Source: Olivibacter sp036959255 (GTDB lineage: Bacteria; Bacteroidota; Bacteroidia; Sphingobacteriales; Sphingobacteriaceae). Taken from it: a stretch of 64,000 bases of DNA. The position numbers and the translations under genes are program-made. The notes below the pieces were generated by a model that had not been told where the DNA came from, ran no database searches, and saw only the letters and a program-made list of their open reading frames with translations. Positions 32,952-41,488 of this stretch are shown one piece after another; within the stretch, counting starts at the first letter, position 1; every line of letters starts with the position of its first letter. The stretch covers positions 124,001 through 188,000 of the forward strand of contig NZ_JAWMTI010000010.1 of assembly GCF_036959255.1 (NCBI RefSeq), read 5' to 3'.

Positions 32952-33915
32952 CGTCGCTTGGTGCCACACCATAATATTTCTTAAAGGCTGCACTGAAATT
33001 TTGTTGGTGATTATAACCAGTTGCGTTAGCCACTTCGGCAATACTTTTTCCCTCTTCGATTAAAAGTAAACGCGCCCTTTCCATTCGAACTCTGGTTAGA
33101 TAGTCATATATTGTAATCGAAAAATAATCTTTAAAGGATTGGCGTAGTTTAGATTCACTCATACCAATCTCTTCTGCCAAGGTCCTCTGCGTCGGAGCTT
33201 GGGCGTAACGTTCATCGAGAATGGTCCTGGCTTTAAGCAACTTGATTACATCATCACCCGCTAAGGGGTCTCTGTCTTCTACCAGTGTGTCATTTAACTG
33301 TTCTAACTGATATACGAGTAATTCAGATATTTTGGACTCCGTATGAATTCGGCGTAACTCTCCTGTACGTTTATTGTCTTTAAGCTCTGAAATGACCTTG
33401 AGCATCTCGTGCGTAACAAACATATCATCATGGGCAAAAGAAGTAAACTGCCCCTTATTGATCTTTTGTACAAAGCTTTCGTGTAAAACAGATTCCGGTG
33501 CTATTAGTTTAAAATAGAAATCTTTTGATAAGACCACAAGGAAATAATCGTATTCAGTACCGGATTGGAGTTCATAATCTTCAACAAAAGAAGGTATATA
33601 CCGTACATTGTGCCTACCCCTGCCATGATAGGACGTTTTAATTTTTTTACCTTCCTGATGACGATAGAATACAAATTGACTGGTGACGGTTTCTCCTTGA
33701 ACTTCTGTATGTATGCGCACGGGTCCGTTGAAACTCATTTCCGAATACAGAATAAATAAACCACCCGTCGAAAGCTGATAATTAACCATATGAATAGGAT
33801 GACGTTCTATGACGGTCTTCTTTTCATTCAAGGGGCTATTTGGAAGACAGGTATCGGAGATGTCCTCTATAAATAACCAATCTTGCAAGCCTTCAATTCT
33901 ACTTTTTACAATCAT
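32944..33915 (-). CDS. AraC-family regulator of the heme locus
   Basis: 323-aa transcription factor. Residues 1 to about 215 form a non-standard sensor domain without a recognised ligand family. Residues about 225-323 form the AraC double helix-turn-helix (TLAEEIGMSESKLRQSFKDYF, then IAEVANATGYNHQQNFSAAFKKYYGVAPSDVR). Proteins of this shape in Bacteroidetes and the PchR type in Pseudomonas control iron-source uptake. It converges on hmuV and overlaps it by 8 bases. Its own promoter holds a Fur-type palindrome 49 bases upstream, so an iron-to-AraC cascade is plausible. Candidate targets are the paired 21-base-spaced repeats at 20821 and 30081. Confidence 0.85.
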   Translation of the reverse strand: MIVKSRIEGLQDWLFIEDISDTCLPNSPLNEKKTVIERHPIHMVNYQLSTGGLFILYSEMSFNGPVRIHTEVQGETVTSQFVFYRHQEGKKIKTSYHGRGRHNVRYIPSFVEDYELQSGTEYDYFLVVLSKDFYFKLIAPESVLHESFVQKINKGQFTSFAHDDMFVTHEMLKVISELKDNKRTGELRRIHTESKISELLVYQLEQLNDTLVEDRDPLAGDDVIKLLKARTILDERYAQAPTQRTLAEEIGMSESKLRQSFKDYFSITIYDYLTRVRMERARLLLIEEGKSIAEVANATGYNHQQNFSAAFKKYYGVAPSDVR

Positions 33916-33963
33916 GATTTGGCTATTATTTTCACAAATATAAGGTATTGATTTAATTTATAC

Positions 33964-33976
33964 TTATTCTAAATAA
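33964..33976. promoter_or_regulatory. Fur-type palindrome upstream of the AraC regulator
   Basis: TTATTCTAAATAA, identical to the palindrome upstream of hmuT, located in the divergent space between the AraC gene and the VOC gene. Confidence 0.45.
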
Positions 33977-34090
33977 CATTTATTAACTGTAATATTTGCT
34001 AAGCTATTATGGTCAGCTTGGAAGATCTTCGTTTTAAAGTCGCAAACGTTTTTTGACTAGCATTGTTCTTAATATTACAAAAATCAATTT

Positions 34091-34450
34091 ATGAAAACAC
34101 TTGGAATTGCCACCGTTATTCATGTAAAAGACTTAAATCGATCCATCCCCTATTATGTCGATATTTTGGGCTTTTCGTTGGATTTTCAATATGGTGAGTA
34201 CGTCGGAATAAAACATGGGGATGTATTTCTTCATCTCAGCAGCTCGCTGAACCCCGGAAGAAAGAAGGCACCCGGGTCGGGTCATGTCTGTATAGAATGT
34301 GACGAAGTGAATACGTATTATGAAGATCTTATAAAAAGAGGAGCAACAATATCTGTTCCCTTAGATCAACGACCTTATGGTATGAGCGATTTCGCCGTGG
34401 ATGACCCTGATGGTAATACTTTGGTGTTTGGTAAAGCAATTACTTATTGA
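34091..34450 (+). CDS. VOC-family (glyoxalase/bleomycin-resistance) protein
   Basis: 119 aa in the paired beta-alpha-beta-beta-beta fold of the vicinal-oxygen-chelate superfamily: TVIHVKDLNRSIPYYVDILGFSLDFQYG at the start, and MSDFAVDDPDGNTLVFGK at the end, with Asp-Pro-Asp-Gly-Asn as in glyoxalase-like proteins. The metal-ligand set (His in ATVIHV, Glu near the end) is incomplete, so enzymatic function is uncertain. It may be a binding or resistance protein. ATG start at 34091. The stop overlaps the convergent lipoprotein gene by 7 bases. Confidence 0.87.
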   Translation: MKTLGIATVIHVKDLNRSIPYYVDILGFSLDFQYGEYVGIKHGDVFLHLSSSLNPGRKKAPGSGHVCIECDEVNTYYEDLIKRGATISVPLDQRPYGMSDFAVDDPDGNTLVFGKAITY

Positions 34451-34974
34451 TCCGTATTCACTTTTTTCCACCAATGCAGCAGTCTTTCATCCTCAAGATC
34501 TTCTTTCTCCGATAAATCAATGCTTTTATTCACCATATACAGATTATTTTCACGGAGAGTATCCGGTTCAGGAAAGGGTGAACTGTAATTTTTGCTTATT
34601 TTAATTTTTCCGGAAAGCGATTCCACGGATTGACCTTGGTCACGATCATAAGCCGTTATTCTAAAGGTAGAGGGTTCCATTACCTCCAATTTCATTAAGC
34701 TGGTATAGATGTAAACAGGATACACCTTTCCATCGATTTTAAAGAACATATCTCCATTTACTTTCCAATACCGTCCTTCTTCTATAAGGGTATCTCGAAG
34801 TGTACTCTCTTTATCGAGCATATAGAGTTTATCTGTCGTGTTCAGATTTCTAACCGCTACAGGTAGCGGAATATTATCAGTGGTATTTGTCGTATTTTCT
34901 TGACGATCGTCCTTTGGCTGTGTACATCCATTGGTTAATAAGGCAAACAAAAAGGAAAAGATGGCAATTCGCAT
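34444..34974 (-). CDS. Small hypothetical lipoprotein
   Basis: 176 aa. The ATG at 34974 gives the signal peptide MRIAIFSFLFALLTNGC with a lipobox; the frame upstream starts only with TTG. The mature part is polar, with repeated strands (WKVNGDMFFKIDGKVYPVYIYTSL, STFRITAYDRDQGQSVESL), suggesting a small beta protein. No family recognised. It stands next to the exported methyltransferase gene on the same strand, 99 bases downstream of it, and may share its transcript. Confidence 0.6.
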   Translation of the reverse strand: MRIAIFSFLFALLTNGCTQPKDDRQENTTNTTDNIPLPVAVRNLNTTDKLYMLDKESTLRDTLIEEGRYWKVNGDMFFKIDGKVYPVYIYTSLMKLEVMEPSTFRITAYDRDQGQSVESLSGKIKISKNYSSPFPEPDTLRENNLYMVNKSIDLSEKEDLEDERLLHWWKKVNTDQ

Positions 34975-35073
34975 ACTTAATTTGGTTGAATAGGTATGCA
35001 AAATAATTAATCAAAACCTGATTGTCAATTTATTTATCACATTGTCTGTTCAAAAAGTATTAGCACCGTATAA

Positions 35074-35613
35074 TTACTGCACGTCGGGTACCGTCCACAA
35101 ATAAATAGTGGAATTTCCTACCACCATTTGTTTATCCGGCTTCCAGTCACCCATATCGAAAGCATGTGAAACGATGCGCGTTCCAGGTTTTAACTGAAGT
35201 AATTTTGGGCGTAGTTTCATATTGACGGAAGGTAACAGGTAAAGGGATACAACCGAGGCCTTACTGAAATCTGCTTTAAATAGATCCTGCTGTAAAAAGG
35301 CAACCTGATCTTCAACATCAGCCTGCTGGGCATTTTCGTGGGCTTCTTTAATGCGTTCCGGATCTATATCAACCCCAACAGCTTTTGCTCCAAATTTCTT
35401 AGCCGCTGTCACTACTATACGCCCATCTCCGCAGCCCAAATCATATAGCATGTCGTTCGGTCCTACACTCGCCAAGGTGAGCATTGCTTCTACCACATCC
35501 TGTTTAGTAGGTACATAGGGGACATCTTTGTCGAGCAGTTGCTGTGCCTGTACATCACTTGGAATCAGGTGAGCGAATAGTAACACAGCGTAAAAAATTG
35601 CAATAGCCTTCAT
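35074..35613 (-). CDS. Exported or membrane-anchored SAM-dependent methyltransferase
   Basis: 179 aa. The class I methyltransferase core is clear: MLYDLGCGDGRIVVTAAKKFG (motif I), AVGVDIDPERIKEA (acidic motif II), FLQQDLFKADFSKASVVSLYLLP, and LKPGTRIVSHAFDMGDW. The order resembles FAM173/ATPSCKMT-type protein lysine methyltransferases. The odd point is the N-terminus: MKAIAIFYAVLLFAHLIPSDVQAQQ is a good signal peptide or anchor (ATG at 35613 chosen, as the frame start at 35637 is earlier and worse). If truly exported it would be outside the SAM pool, so an uncleaved anchor facing inward is an alternative. Confidence 0.8.
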   Translation of the reverse strand: MKAIAIFYAVLLFAHLIPSDVQAQQLLDKDVPYVPTKQDVVEAMLTLASVGPNDMLYDLGCGDGRIVVTAAKKFGAKAVGVDIDPERIKEAHENAQQADVEDQVAFLQQDLFKADFSKASVVSLYLLPSVNMKLRPKLLQLKPGTRIVSHAFDMGDWKPDKQMVVGNSTIYLWTVPDVQ

Positions 35614-35690
35614 CGTATTATTCTTTTTCGTTAACAATCTGATTTTCTTAACGTTTTGTTAAAAAAATAGTTTTTGTTTTTTCAAAATTG

Positions 35691-37031
35691 TTACCTACGT
35701 AAAACTATAAAAACAAGAAACCCGACCAATAGCACAAATACCCCGAATACTGCTCCAATACCGGTATATACTAAGCTACTATAGAGAAGAAATGTGCTGC
35801 TTACACAGAAAACAGCTGGGAGAATTGGATAAAATGGCACTTTAAATGGACGAGGTGTTTCGGGATCTTTTTTTCTTAATATGAATAAGGCTGCACCTAC
35901 TAACAAAAAAAAGAACCAGAATACGGGGGCAGTATAATCCACTATTGTTTCAAAGCCTCTCCGTGTCATGAGGCCTAACAGCACTAAAGTGGTCGCTAGC
36001 AGCCCTTGTACGATAAGGGCTTTAACGGGAGAAGAGGTTTGGTGATTCCACTGGCTCAAGCGTTTAAAAAATGGAAAATCTTGTCCTAATGCATAATTTG
36101 AACGAGCTCCTGTAATAATTGTAGCATTTGCCGATGTTAACGCGGAGATAGCGACGAGCAAGCCTATAAATTTTGCTGCATTTTCTCCCCACGCATAACG
36201 CATTAAATCAGCTGCAACCGCATCAGACGAAGCCATTTGCTCGTGTCCTAAAACACGAATATAGGTGTAATTAACGAGTAGATAAACAATTGTAATGATC
36301 AAAATGCTCCATAGCAATGCACTGGCCATACCTCGTGCACCTTTTTTCAATTCAGCTGAAATATAGGCTGCTTCGTTCCATCCGCCAAAAGTTAAAAGAA
36401 CGAATACCATCGCCATGCCTAAAGAGCCTGAAATGGACACAGCTGGTTTCGTAGGAGGCAGCGAAGTTTCGGATATAGGTGTAAAGAATAAACCAACAAC
36501 AATTATTAAAAGAATACCACCAACCTCTAACAGTGTAAAAAGCTTTTGTGCCGTCGCCCCGAACGTGAGTCCAAGTATATTGATAAAGGTTAATATGAGT
36601 ACGATAGCAAGTGCATATATTCCCTCGGAATAAGGACCAATCGGGTAAAACTGTGTTGCGTAATCGCCAAAAATAAACGCAAGCAAAGCAATCGACCCAG
36701 TTTGAATAACCACCATCCTTGTCCATGCAAACAGAAAAGCAACGGGCCTTCCATAGGCACGGTATAAGAAATGATAGTCTCCTCCTGTATGGGGGTAAGT
36801 GGCACACAGCTCTGCATAACTCAAAGCTCCCACAAGGGAGATGCCTCCCCCTGCTAACCAGGCGAGCAGAAACAGGACATCATTACTGGTATTGAGTGCG
36901 ACTAAAGAAGGTGTTTTAAATACACCTGCACCTATTACAATGCCCACGATGATCGCAATTGCATCTATAGTACTGAGCGTTTTTTTGGGTTGGTAGCTTG
37001 GATCGGATTTGTTTACTGATTTTTGAGGCAC
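35691..37031 (-). CDS. APC-superfamily amino acid permease
   Basis: 446-aa inner-membrane transporter with about 12 helices. The N-terminal motif IDAIAIIVGIVIGAGVFKTPS holds the unwound GxG segment of helix 1 that binds the substrate carboxylate. Later segments ALSYAELCATYPHTGGDYHFLYRAYG and FGGWNEAAYISAELKKGARGM are typical of the APA/LAT groups. The start is GTG at 37031, since no ATG precedes the first helix. The substrate cannot be read. It is transcribed alone, with no accessory gene. Confidence 0.9.
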   Translation of the reverse strand: MPQKSVNKSDPSYQPKKTLSTIDAIAIIVGIVIGAGVFKTPSLVALNTSNDVLFLLAWLAGGGISLVGALSYAELCATYPHTGGDYHFLYRAYGRPVAFLFAWTRMVVIQTGSIALLAFIFGDYATQFYPIGPYSEGIYALAIVLILTFINILGLTFGATAQKLFTLLEVGGILLIIVVGLFFTPISETSLPPTKPAVSISGSLGMAMVFVLLTFGGWNEAAYISAELKKGARGMASALLWSILIITIVYLLVNYTYIRVLGHEQMASSDAVAADLMRYAWGENAAKFIGLLVAISALTSANATIITGARSNYALGQDFPFFKRLSQWNHQTSSPVKALIVQGLLATTLVLLGLMTRRGFETIVDYTAPVFWFFFLLVGAALFILRKKDPETPRPFKVPFYPILPAVFCVSSTFLLYSSLVYTGIGAVFGVFVLLVGFLVFIVLRR

Positions 37032-37120
37032 GTATTCAACAAATTAGGACTGTTAACCATATCGCTTTGTTTTAATACAATTTTTGCCTTCAATTGTTTT
37101 TGAAAAGAGAATACCCTACA

Positions 37121-37651
37121 TTAAACATTTGACTCAGTATCCTTCTTTTTTATAAGGGTATCAAGTTTATGAGCACTCCAAAATGTATAATAAACGGCTA
37201 TCAAGCAAGCTAGTATTCCATTAAAGGACGCCAGAAGCATGCCATTAAACGTGTATTTTTGAGGAATTAACCAGTGGATAACGAGTAATCCGATGAAAGT
37301 AATTAAAAATGATGTTAAACCATTGTAAAGCCCTAATCGTAAAAATAAAGGCGTGTTCAGATGTTCGAAGTTTCCTTGCAACTCGATGGGGGCAGTTAGG
37401 ATAAATTCAGTGGTTTTTTTCATCAAATCGACGGTAATTGCCAAAGGAATAAACAAAGCCATGGGTAAGATAAACCGAGCAAAGCAGAATTCTCCCTTAA
37501 AGAGCGAAACGGAAGCCGGATTTTCAAAGCTATAATATGGAATAAACCCATTGAATAGTAGATTTGGTAATATATACCAAATGAGTTTTTTACGAATAAA
37601 TATTCGAACGGCTTTATATTCGCTTATCTTTTTTATTTGATATGCTGTCAT
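37121..37651 (-). CDS. Small membrane protein, last gene of the glycolipid operon
   Basis: 176 aa with about four hydrophobic helices (LIWYILPNLLFNGFIPYYSF, ARFILPMALFIPLAITVDLM, NGLTSFLITFIGLLVIHWL, MLLASFNGILACLIAVYYTF). No family recognised. Its ATG overlaps the TGA of the preceding acyltransferase gene (ATGA), so it is translationally coupled and part of the same operon. A role in membrane passage or anchoring of the operon product is possible, but inferred from position only. Confidence 0.75.
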   Translation of the reverse strand: MTAYQIKKISEYKAVRIFIRKKLIWYILPNLLFNGFIPYYSFENPASVSLFKGEFCFARFILPMALFIPLAITVDLMKKTTEFILTAPIELQGNFEHLNTPLFLRLGLYNGLTSFLITFIGLLVIHWLIPQKYTFNGMLLASFNGILACLIAVYYTFWSAHKLDTLIKKKDTESNV

Positions 37652-38946
37652 AAAGTAGCCGTATTAATGGATGATTGAACTCTTTCCGCTTCAATCAGAT
37701 CTCGAAGTCGTTGAATAACTTGCTTCAAAAAGCGTTTGGCATCTTCTTCACGTAAAACGGCTTCATTTGACGTGAACGTCATATCAAGCACATCGTGATA
37801 AGTACTTATGACCATTGTGCTGGGGTTTTTCCAGGGAAATGCGACAGTTGGACTATAGATTTGTTCAACCTTGAAATTATCAAAATGCGATGGAATTGCC
37901 AAACTGCCCATATTTGAAAATGTAAAATCGTGTGAGCCCTCATTTGTTCGTAAATGGTTCAACAGCTTGGGAACAATGGATTGCAAATGCTCGTTTATAT
38001 ATATAATTTCATGCGCGTCAATTTTAGCTAAACCGATCTGTAGTTGTTTTTTTAGTTTTTTTGCCTGATCCCAAATTGATGTTTCTTTTTCTACTTTTAA
38101 GTCGATAATAGGTGCAAAAGCAAAAAGTTGATCCTCTTTTAAGCTGGGAATATATTTTCTGATATCTACCGGACATATTAACTTTCCCTTAGGTTTTGGA
38201 AAGATGCGCGCAACTTCATCAAAAAAAATGGCAGACATTAATGCATACAACGAAACCTGATGTTGTCTACAACAGGTGAGTAGATTTTGCATATCGACTG
38301 ATGGTAAACGATAACGAACCATATAGGTATCGTCTAGGTTAATCGTCTTGTTACTAGCTAAACGTTTTGGTAAAAACAACTGAGCGGCACACTTTCCTAT
38401 TAAAGCTTTCAAACCTATTTTAACCCTTTTCGTTAAAGAAGCCGTATACGGCATCAAAGCACTTTCAATTAAAGTTTGCGGTTCACCGATGTCGGTGTTA
38501 ATATCATTCAATAAAAGGAGAAACTCTCGTAAAATGGCTGTAATGCTGGCCCCGTCAGCTATGCAATGAGGGCAAATAAGTATAAAATCAGATATCAGGT
38601 TGCCACGTATCCATATCAGTTTAGCGAGGGGTCCCTCGCGGAGGTCTATATGGTCTTTCCAGCTTTGTTTAACTAACAGCAACCAGTGCTCATCATCAAG
38701 GCGATCATATAGGGTAATCGGAATAGACGGTGCATCTTCTTTTAAAATGAAGGATGGATATCCATCAATCTGCTTGATAAGCGCACGCAAAAGCGGATGT
38801 TTTTGCTGCAACCTGTTAAGAACAGCTTGCAATTGATCGGGGTTGAACGAACCAGCTATACGAAATGGAAAAATACAATTGATCGCTTCACGCTCGGCCA
38901 CAAACATAATTCTTTCTCCAACGGAAAGTCTACGTTGTTTAATCAT
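37648..38946 (-). CDS. Condensation-domain-type (PapA-like) acyltransferase, copy 1
   Basis: 432-aa stand-alone member of the condensation/chloramphenicol-acetyltransferase fold, the group that includes mycobacterial PapA and alcohol acyltransferases. The catalytic motif reads PHCIADG near residue 126 (HxxxD form, the second His and Asp-Gly intact). The structural VDIRKYIP segment and a C-terminal FSNMGSL motif are typical of this group. It has no carrier-protein domain, so it probably takes an acyl-CoA or acyl-ACP donor and an alcohol acceptor such as a sugar hydroxyl. It lies 7 bases after its paralogue. Confidence 0.8.
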   Translation of the reverse strand: MIKQRRLSVGERIMFVAEREAINCIFPFRIAGSFNPDQLQAVLNRLQQKHPLLRALIKQIDGYPSFILKEDAPSIPITLYDRLDDEHWLLLVKQSWKDHIDLREGPLAKLIWIRGNLISDFILICPHCIADGASITAILREFLLLLNDINTDIGEPQTLIESALMPYTASLTKRVKIGLKALIGKCAAQLFLPKRLASNKTINLDDTYMVRYRLPSVDMQNLLTCCRQHQVSLYALMSAIFFDEVARIFPKPKGKLICPVDIRKYIPSLKEDQLFAFAPIIDLKVEKETSIWDQAKKLKKQLQIGLAKIDAHEIIYINEHLQSIVPKLLNHLRTNEGSHDFTFSNMGSLAIPSHFDNFKVEQIYSPTVAFPWKNPSTMVISTYHDVLDMTFTSNEAVLREEDAKRFLKQVIQRLRDLIEAERVQSSINTATL

Positions 38947-38953
38947 GGTTTCT

Positions 38954-40249
38954 TTATGCTAATGCTATTAGTGAATTCATTTCATTTATTAGATATTCAA
39001 CGATTTCTTTTGCTGTCTTTTGTGGTAGAAAATCTTCATTTGATATGAAAGAAAAGTCCAGTTCATTGTTGAATGTTGAACAAATAATGGTTGACGGATT
39101 TGCGAAAGGTCCAACAACCATCGGACTAAATACAGTCTCCAATGTGAAACGCTGATAATCATTTTGCAAGGGTATACGTCCAATGTTTGAAAACATCAAA
39201 TCGTTTCCAACTTTTCCATAGGTCAACATTTTTATCATATTGGGTAAAGCACCGTGTAGTTTTTCGAATGTCATCAGAAACTCATAGGGTCTTAACTCGT
39301 TCATTTGTTTATCCACTCGCGCTTGGAGCATTGACGCTTCCTGCCAGAACGACTGGTGGTGATCTGTTTTCTTTTTCGTTAGGGTTAGCACCATTCCAAA
39401 AGAGAAGAGCTGGTCATCTTTTATTTGCCGAGCAAACTTTCTAATATCCACCGGACAGGAAACTTTATTTTTTGATTCAGCTCCGACTACTTTTTCATAG
39501 GCTTTTAATAATAGCAGGCCGATAGCTGTATTTACCGTAACTTCGTGTTTTTTACAGACAGAAACCCAAATTGATGTCTTTTTACTATCTAATTTTGAAT
39601 GAAGTAAATAATCGTGTTTTCTCGTTAAAACCTCTTTATGCTTGGCAGAAGTAAAAAGTGTAGATACAGACAGCGCAGTTTTCAGTAAACCGGACAAGAA
39701 AGATGTTTTTAGTTGGTTTATTTTGTTTCTACGGATTTCAGCGGGAATGATATCCTCGATAAGGAGTAACCTTGTTTGCTTATCGATGCTGGATTCTCTA
39801 CCGTCGAGAAAAGTAAGCAATTCACGAATTAGAAGGACCCCTCCTCCTCCATCACAAATACAATGGTGGAAAGACAAAATTAAATCTGACCTTGTGTTAT
39901 TTGTCAAACAACTTACATGAAACATCGGCCCCTTTGCAATATTAAACTGAAGACGAAGCCCTTTCAGCGCCTCTTCCTGCCATTGATCTGGATGTTGCCA
40001 TTCCTTAACTACCAATGGAATGGGGTCGATTGTGTCTGGTATATAAAAATAGGGTTTTACTGAATCTATTTCCGCTATTGCCATTTGAAGCTGAAGGTAC
40101 TTGGCTTGCAACATCGCTAAGGCATTAGTTAATAACTGCTGGTCTATGATGCCTTTTAATCTGATAGCGAAGACGCCATTAAATGGATCACTTCCATCGC
40201 CGACAAGTGTTCGTTCTAAAAAAAGAAGAGGTCGTTCTTTCCTATACAT
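38954..40249 (-). CDS. Condensation-domain-type (PapA-like) acyltransferase, copy 2
   Basis: 431-aa paralogue of the next gene downstream. It has a full HHxxxDG motif, SFHHCICDGGGG, near residue 128, plus CPVDIRKFA and MFSNIGRIP segments. ATG at 40249. It is placed between the second glycosyltransferase gene (21 bases upstream) and copy 1. Two acyltransferases next to two glycosyltransferases suggest two acyl groups put on a glycosylated product. Substrate unknown. Confidence 0.82.
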   Translation of the reverse strand: MYRKERPLLFLERTLVGDGSDPFNGVFAIRLKGIIDQQLLTNALAMLQAKYLQLQMAIAEIDSVKPYFYIPDTIDPIPLVVKEWQHPDQWQEEALKGLRLQFNIAKGPMFHVSCLTNNTRSDLILSFHHCICDGGGGVLLIRELLTFLDGRESSIDKQTRLLLIEDIIPAEIRRNKINQLKTSFLSGLLKTALSVSTLFTSAKHKEVLTRKHDYLLHSKLDSKKTSIWVSVCKKHEVTVNTAIGLLLLKAYEKVVGAESKNKVSCPVDIRKFARQIKDDQLFSFGMVLTLTKKKTDHHQSFWQEASMLQARVDKQMNELRPYEFLMTFEKLHGALPNMIKMLTYGKVGNDLMFSNIGRIPLQNDYQRFTLETVFSPMVVGPFANPSTIICSTFNNELDFSFISNEDFLPQKTAKEIVEYLINEMNSLIALA

Positions 40250-40270
40250 TTTGGATGTCGGAATAATAGG

Positions 40271-41467
40271 TTAATTATAAATAAACTGTTCAGTTCTGAT
40301 CATTTGCTCTAACAACGTTACTGCTCGATTATTACTACCCGCATCGAGGAAACTTTGTTTAACGTAACCAGCCTTTTCTTTATAACTTGAATTTTGAATG
40401 AGTTCCCATACGGTAGTTCGAAGATCCGTAATACGCATACGTTTGTAGCGAATTTTCTTCCCGCAACCGGCCTTTTCGACGAGATCAGCTGTATGAAAAT
40501 GATCATAGGCAATTGGTGTAATTAATAGCGGCAGTTCGTTCAGAATGGCATCATTCACTGTATTAAATCCCCCATGACAAATAACCATGTCCATTTTCTT
40601 CATCACTTCTGTTTGCGGAACAAATCCCTGCACGATAAAATTCTCCGGCCAATTTTCAATGATTTCCGGTTTTGTAGCCGCAACGATAGTCAAAGGTTCA
40701 TCTTTAAAAGCTTCAATAACTTTTAAAAAGAATTCTTTTCTAATGTCTTCCAACAAAGTTCCTAAAGAAACAAAAACTTTTGGCCCCTTGCTTTTTTCCA
40801 ATCGGTTCCAGTCAAAATTGACGACGTTCGGACGTCCTTCAACCGGACCAACAAATTGCATATGAGGTTCTGGATTTGCAATAGCCGCAAAATGCTGAGA
40901 AGTAAAAACAAGATTAAGCTTTTGAGAGTGAAAGATCAATTCGCTATGGGTTACGCCAAGTTCTTTTTGCAAGTTGAACATCAAATTCTGTTGCCATGCC
41001 CATATCTTTGGGCTATTAATGGCATTTGCTCCCAGGTCGGGCGGTACGGGCGTTGTAGTAACATAAGGTATGCCATGTTGGTATGCACAAATCCCACCTA
41101 CAAAAGTAATACAATCGCTAACGATGACATCAGGCTTAAAGGTATTGATGACTTCGTTCAATCCTTGGTACATAATCTTACAGAAGGGTATGTACGTGTC
41201 CTCCAGTGCTAATTTCCAAGTTTCTACACCGGAGAGAAGCGGACCTTCATCCTGTCTTATTAAAATTTGTTCGATTTCCTTACCATACCTATCCCAATAA
41301 GTTTCAGGGACTGTAAAAATACCCCCCTCCGGGATTTGTTCTTCTTTTATACGAATTAACGATACCCATTGTACCTCATGACCGCGCTTTAAGAGACTCG
41401 AACCTACACTTAGTGTTGGACTAACATGTCCAAAAAATGGGGGTACCACAAATAGAAATTTCGACAT
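40271..41467 (-). CDS. MGT-type (GT1) glycosyltransferase, copy 1
   Basis: 398-aa GT-B glycosyltransferase of the macrolide/UGT type. The N-terminal acceptor domain begins FLFVVPPFFGHVSPTLSVGSSLL (catalytic-His region GHVSPTL). The C-terminal nucleotide-sugar domain has KVFVSLGTLLE and the donor-binding loop CHGGFNTVNDAILNELPLL followed by ITPIAYDHFHTADLV. Such enzymes glycosylate polyketides, terpenoids, carotenoids and sterols. It is similar throughout to the gene upstream, so the pair probably arose by duplication. Confidence 0.9.
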   Translation of the reverse strand: MSKFLFVVPPFFGHVSPTLSVGSSLLKRGHEVQWVSLIRIKEEQIPEGGIFTVPETYWDRYGKEIEQILIRQDEGPLLSGVETWKLALEDTYIPFCKIMYQGLNEVINTFKPDVIVSDCITFVGGICAYQHGIPYVTTTPVPPDLGANAINSPKIWAWQQNLMFNLQKELGVTHSELIFHSQKLNLVFTSQHFAAIANPEPHMQFVGPVEGRPNVVNFDWNRLEKSKGPKVFVSLGTLLEDIRKEFFLKVIEAFKDEPLTIVAATKPEIIENWPENFIVQGFVPQTEVMKKMDMVICHGGFNTVNDAILNELPLLITPIAYDHFHTADLVEKAGCGKKIRYKRMRITDLRTTVWELIQNSSYKEKAGYVKQSFLDAGSNNRAVTLLEQMIRTEQFIYN

Positions 41468-41488
41468 AGTTGCTATTTAAATTGTAAC

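Noticed and set aside
36352..36807. Minus-strand 151-codon frame inside the APC permease
   Set aside because: Another frame of a well-supported permease gene; rich in Cys, Arg and Tyr without domain features.
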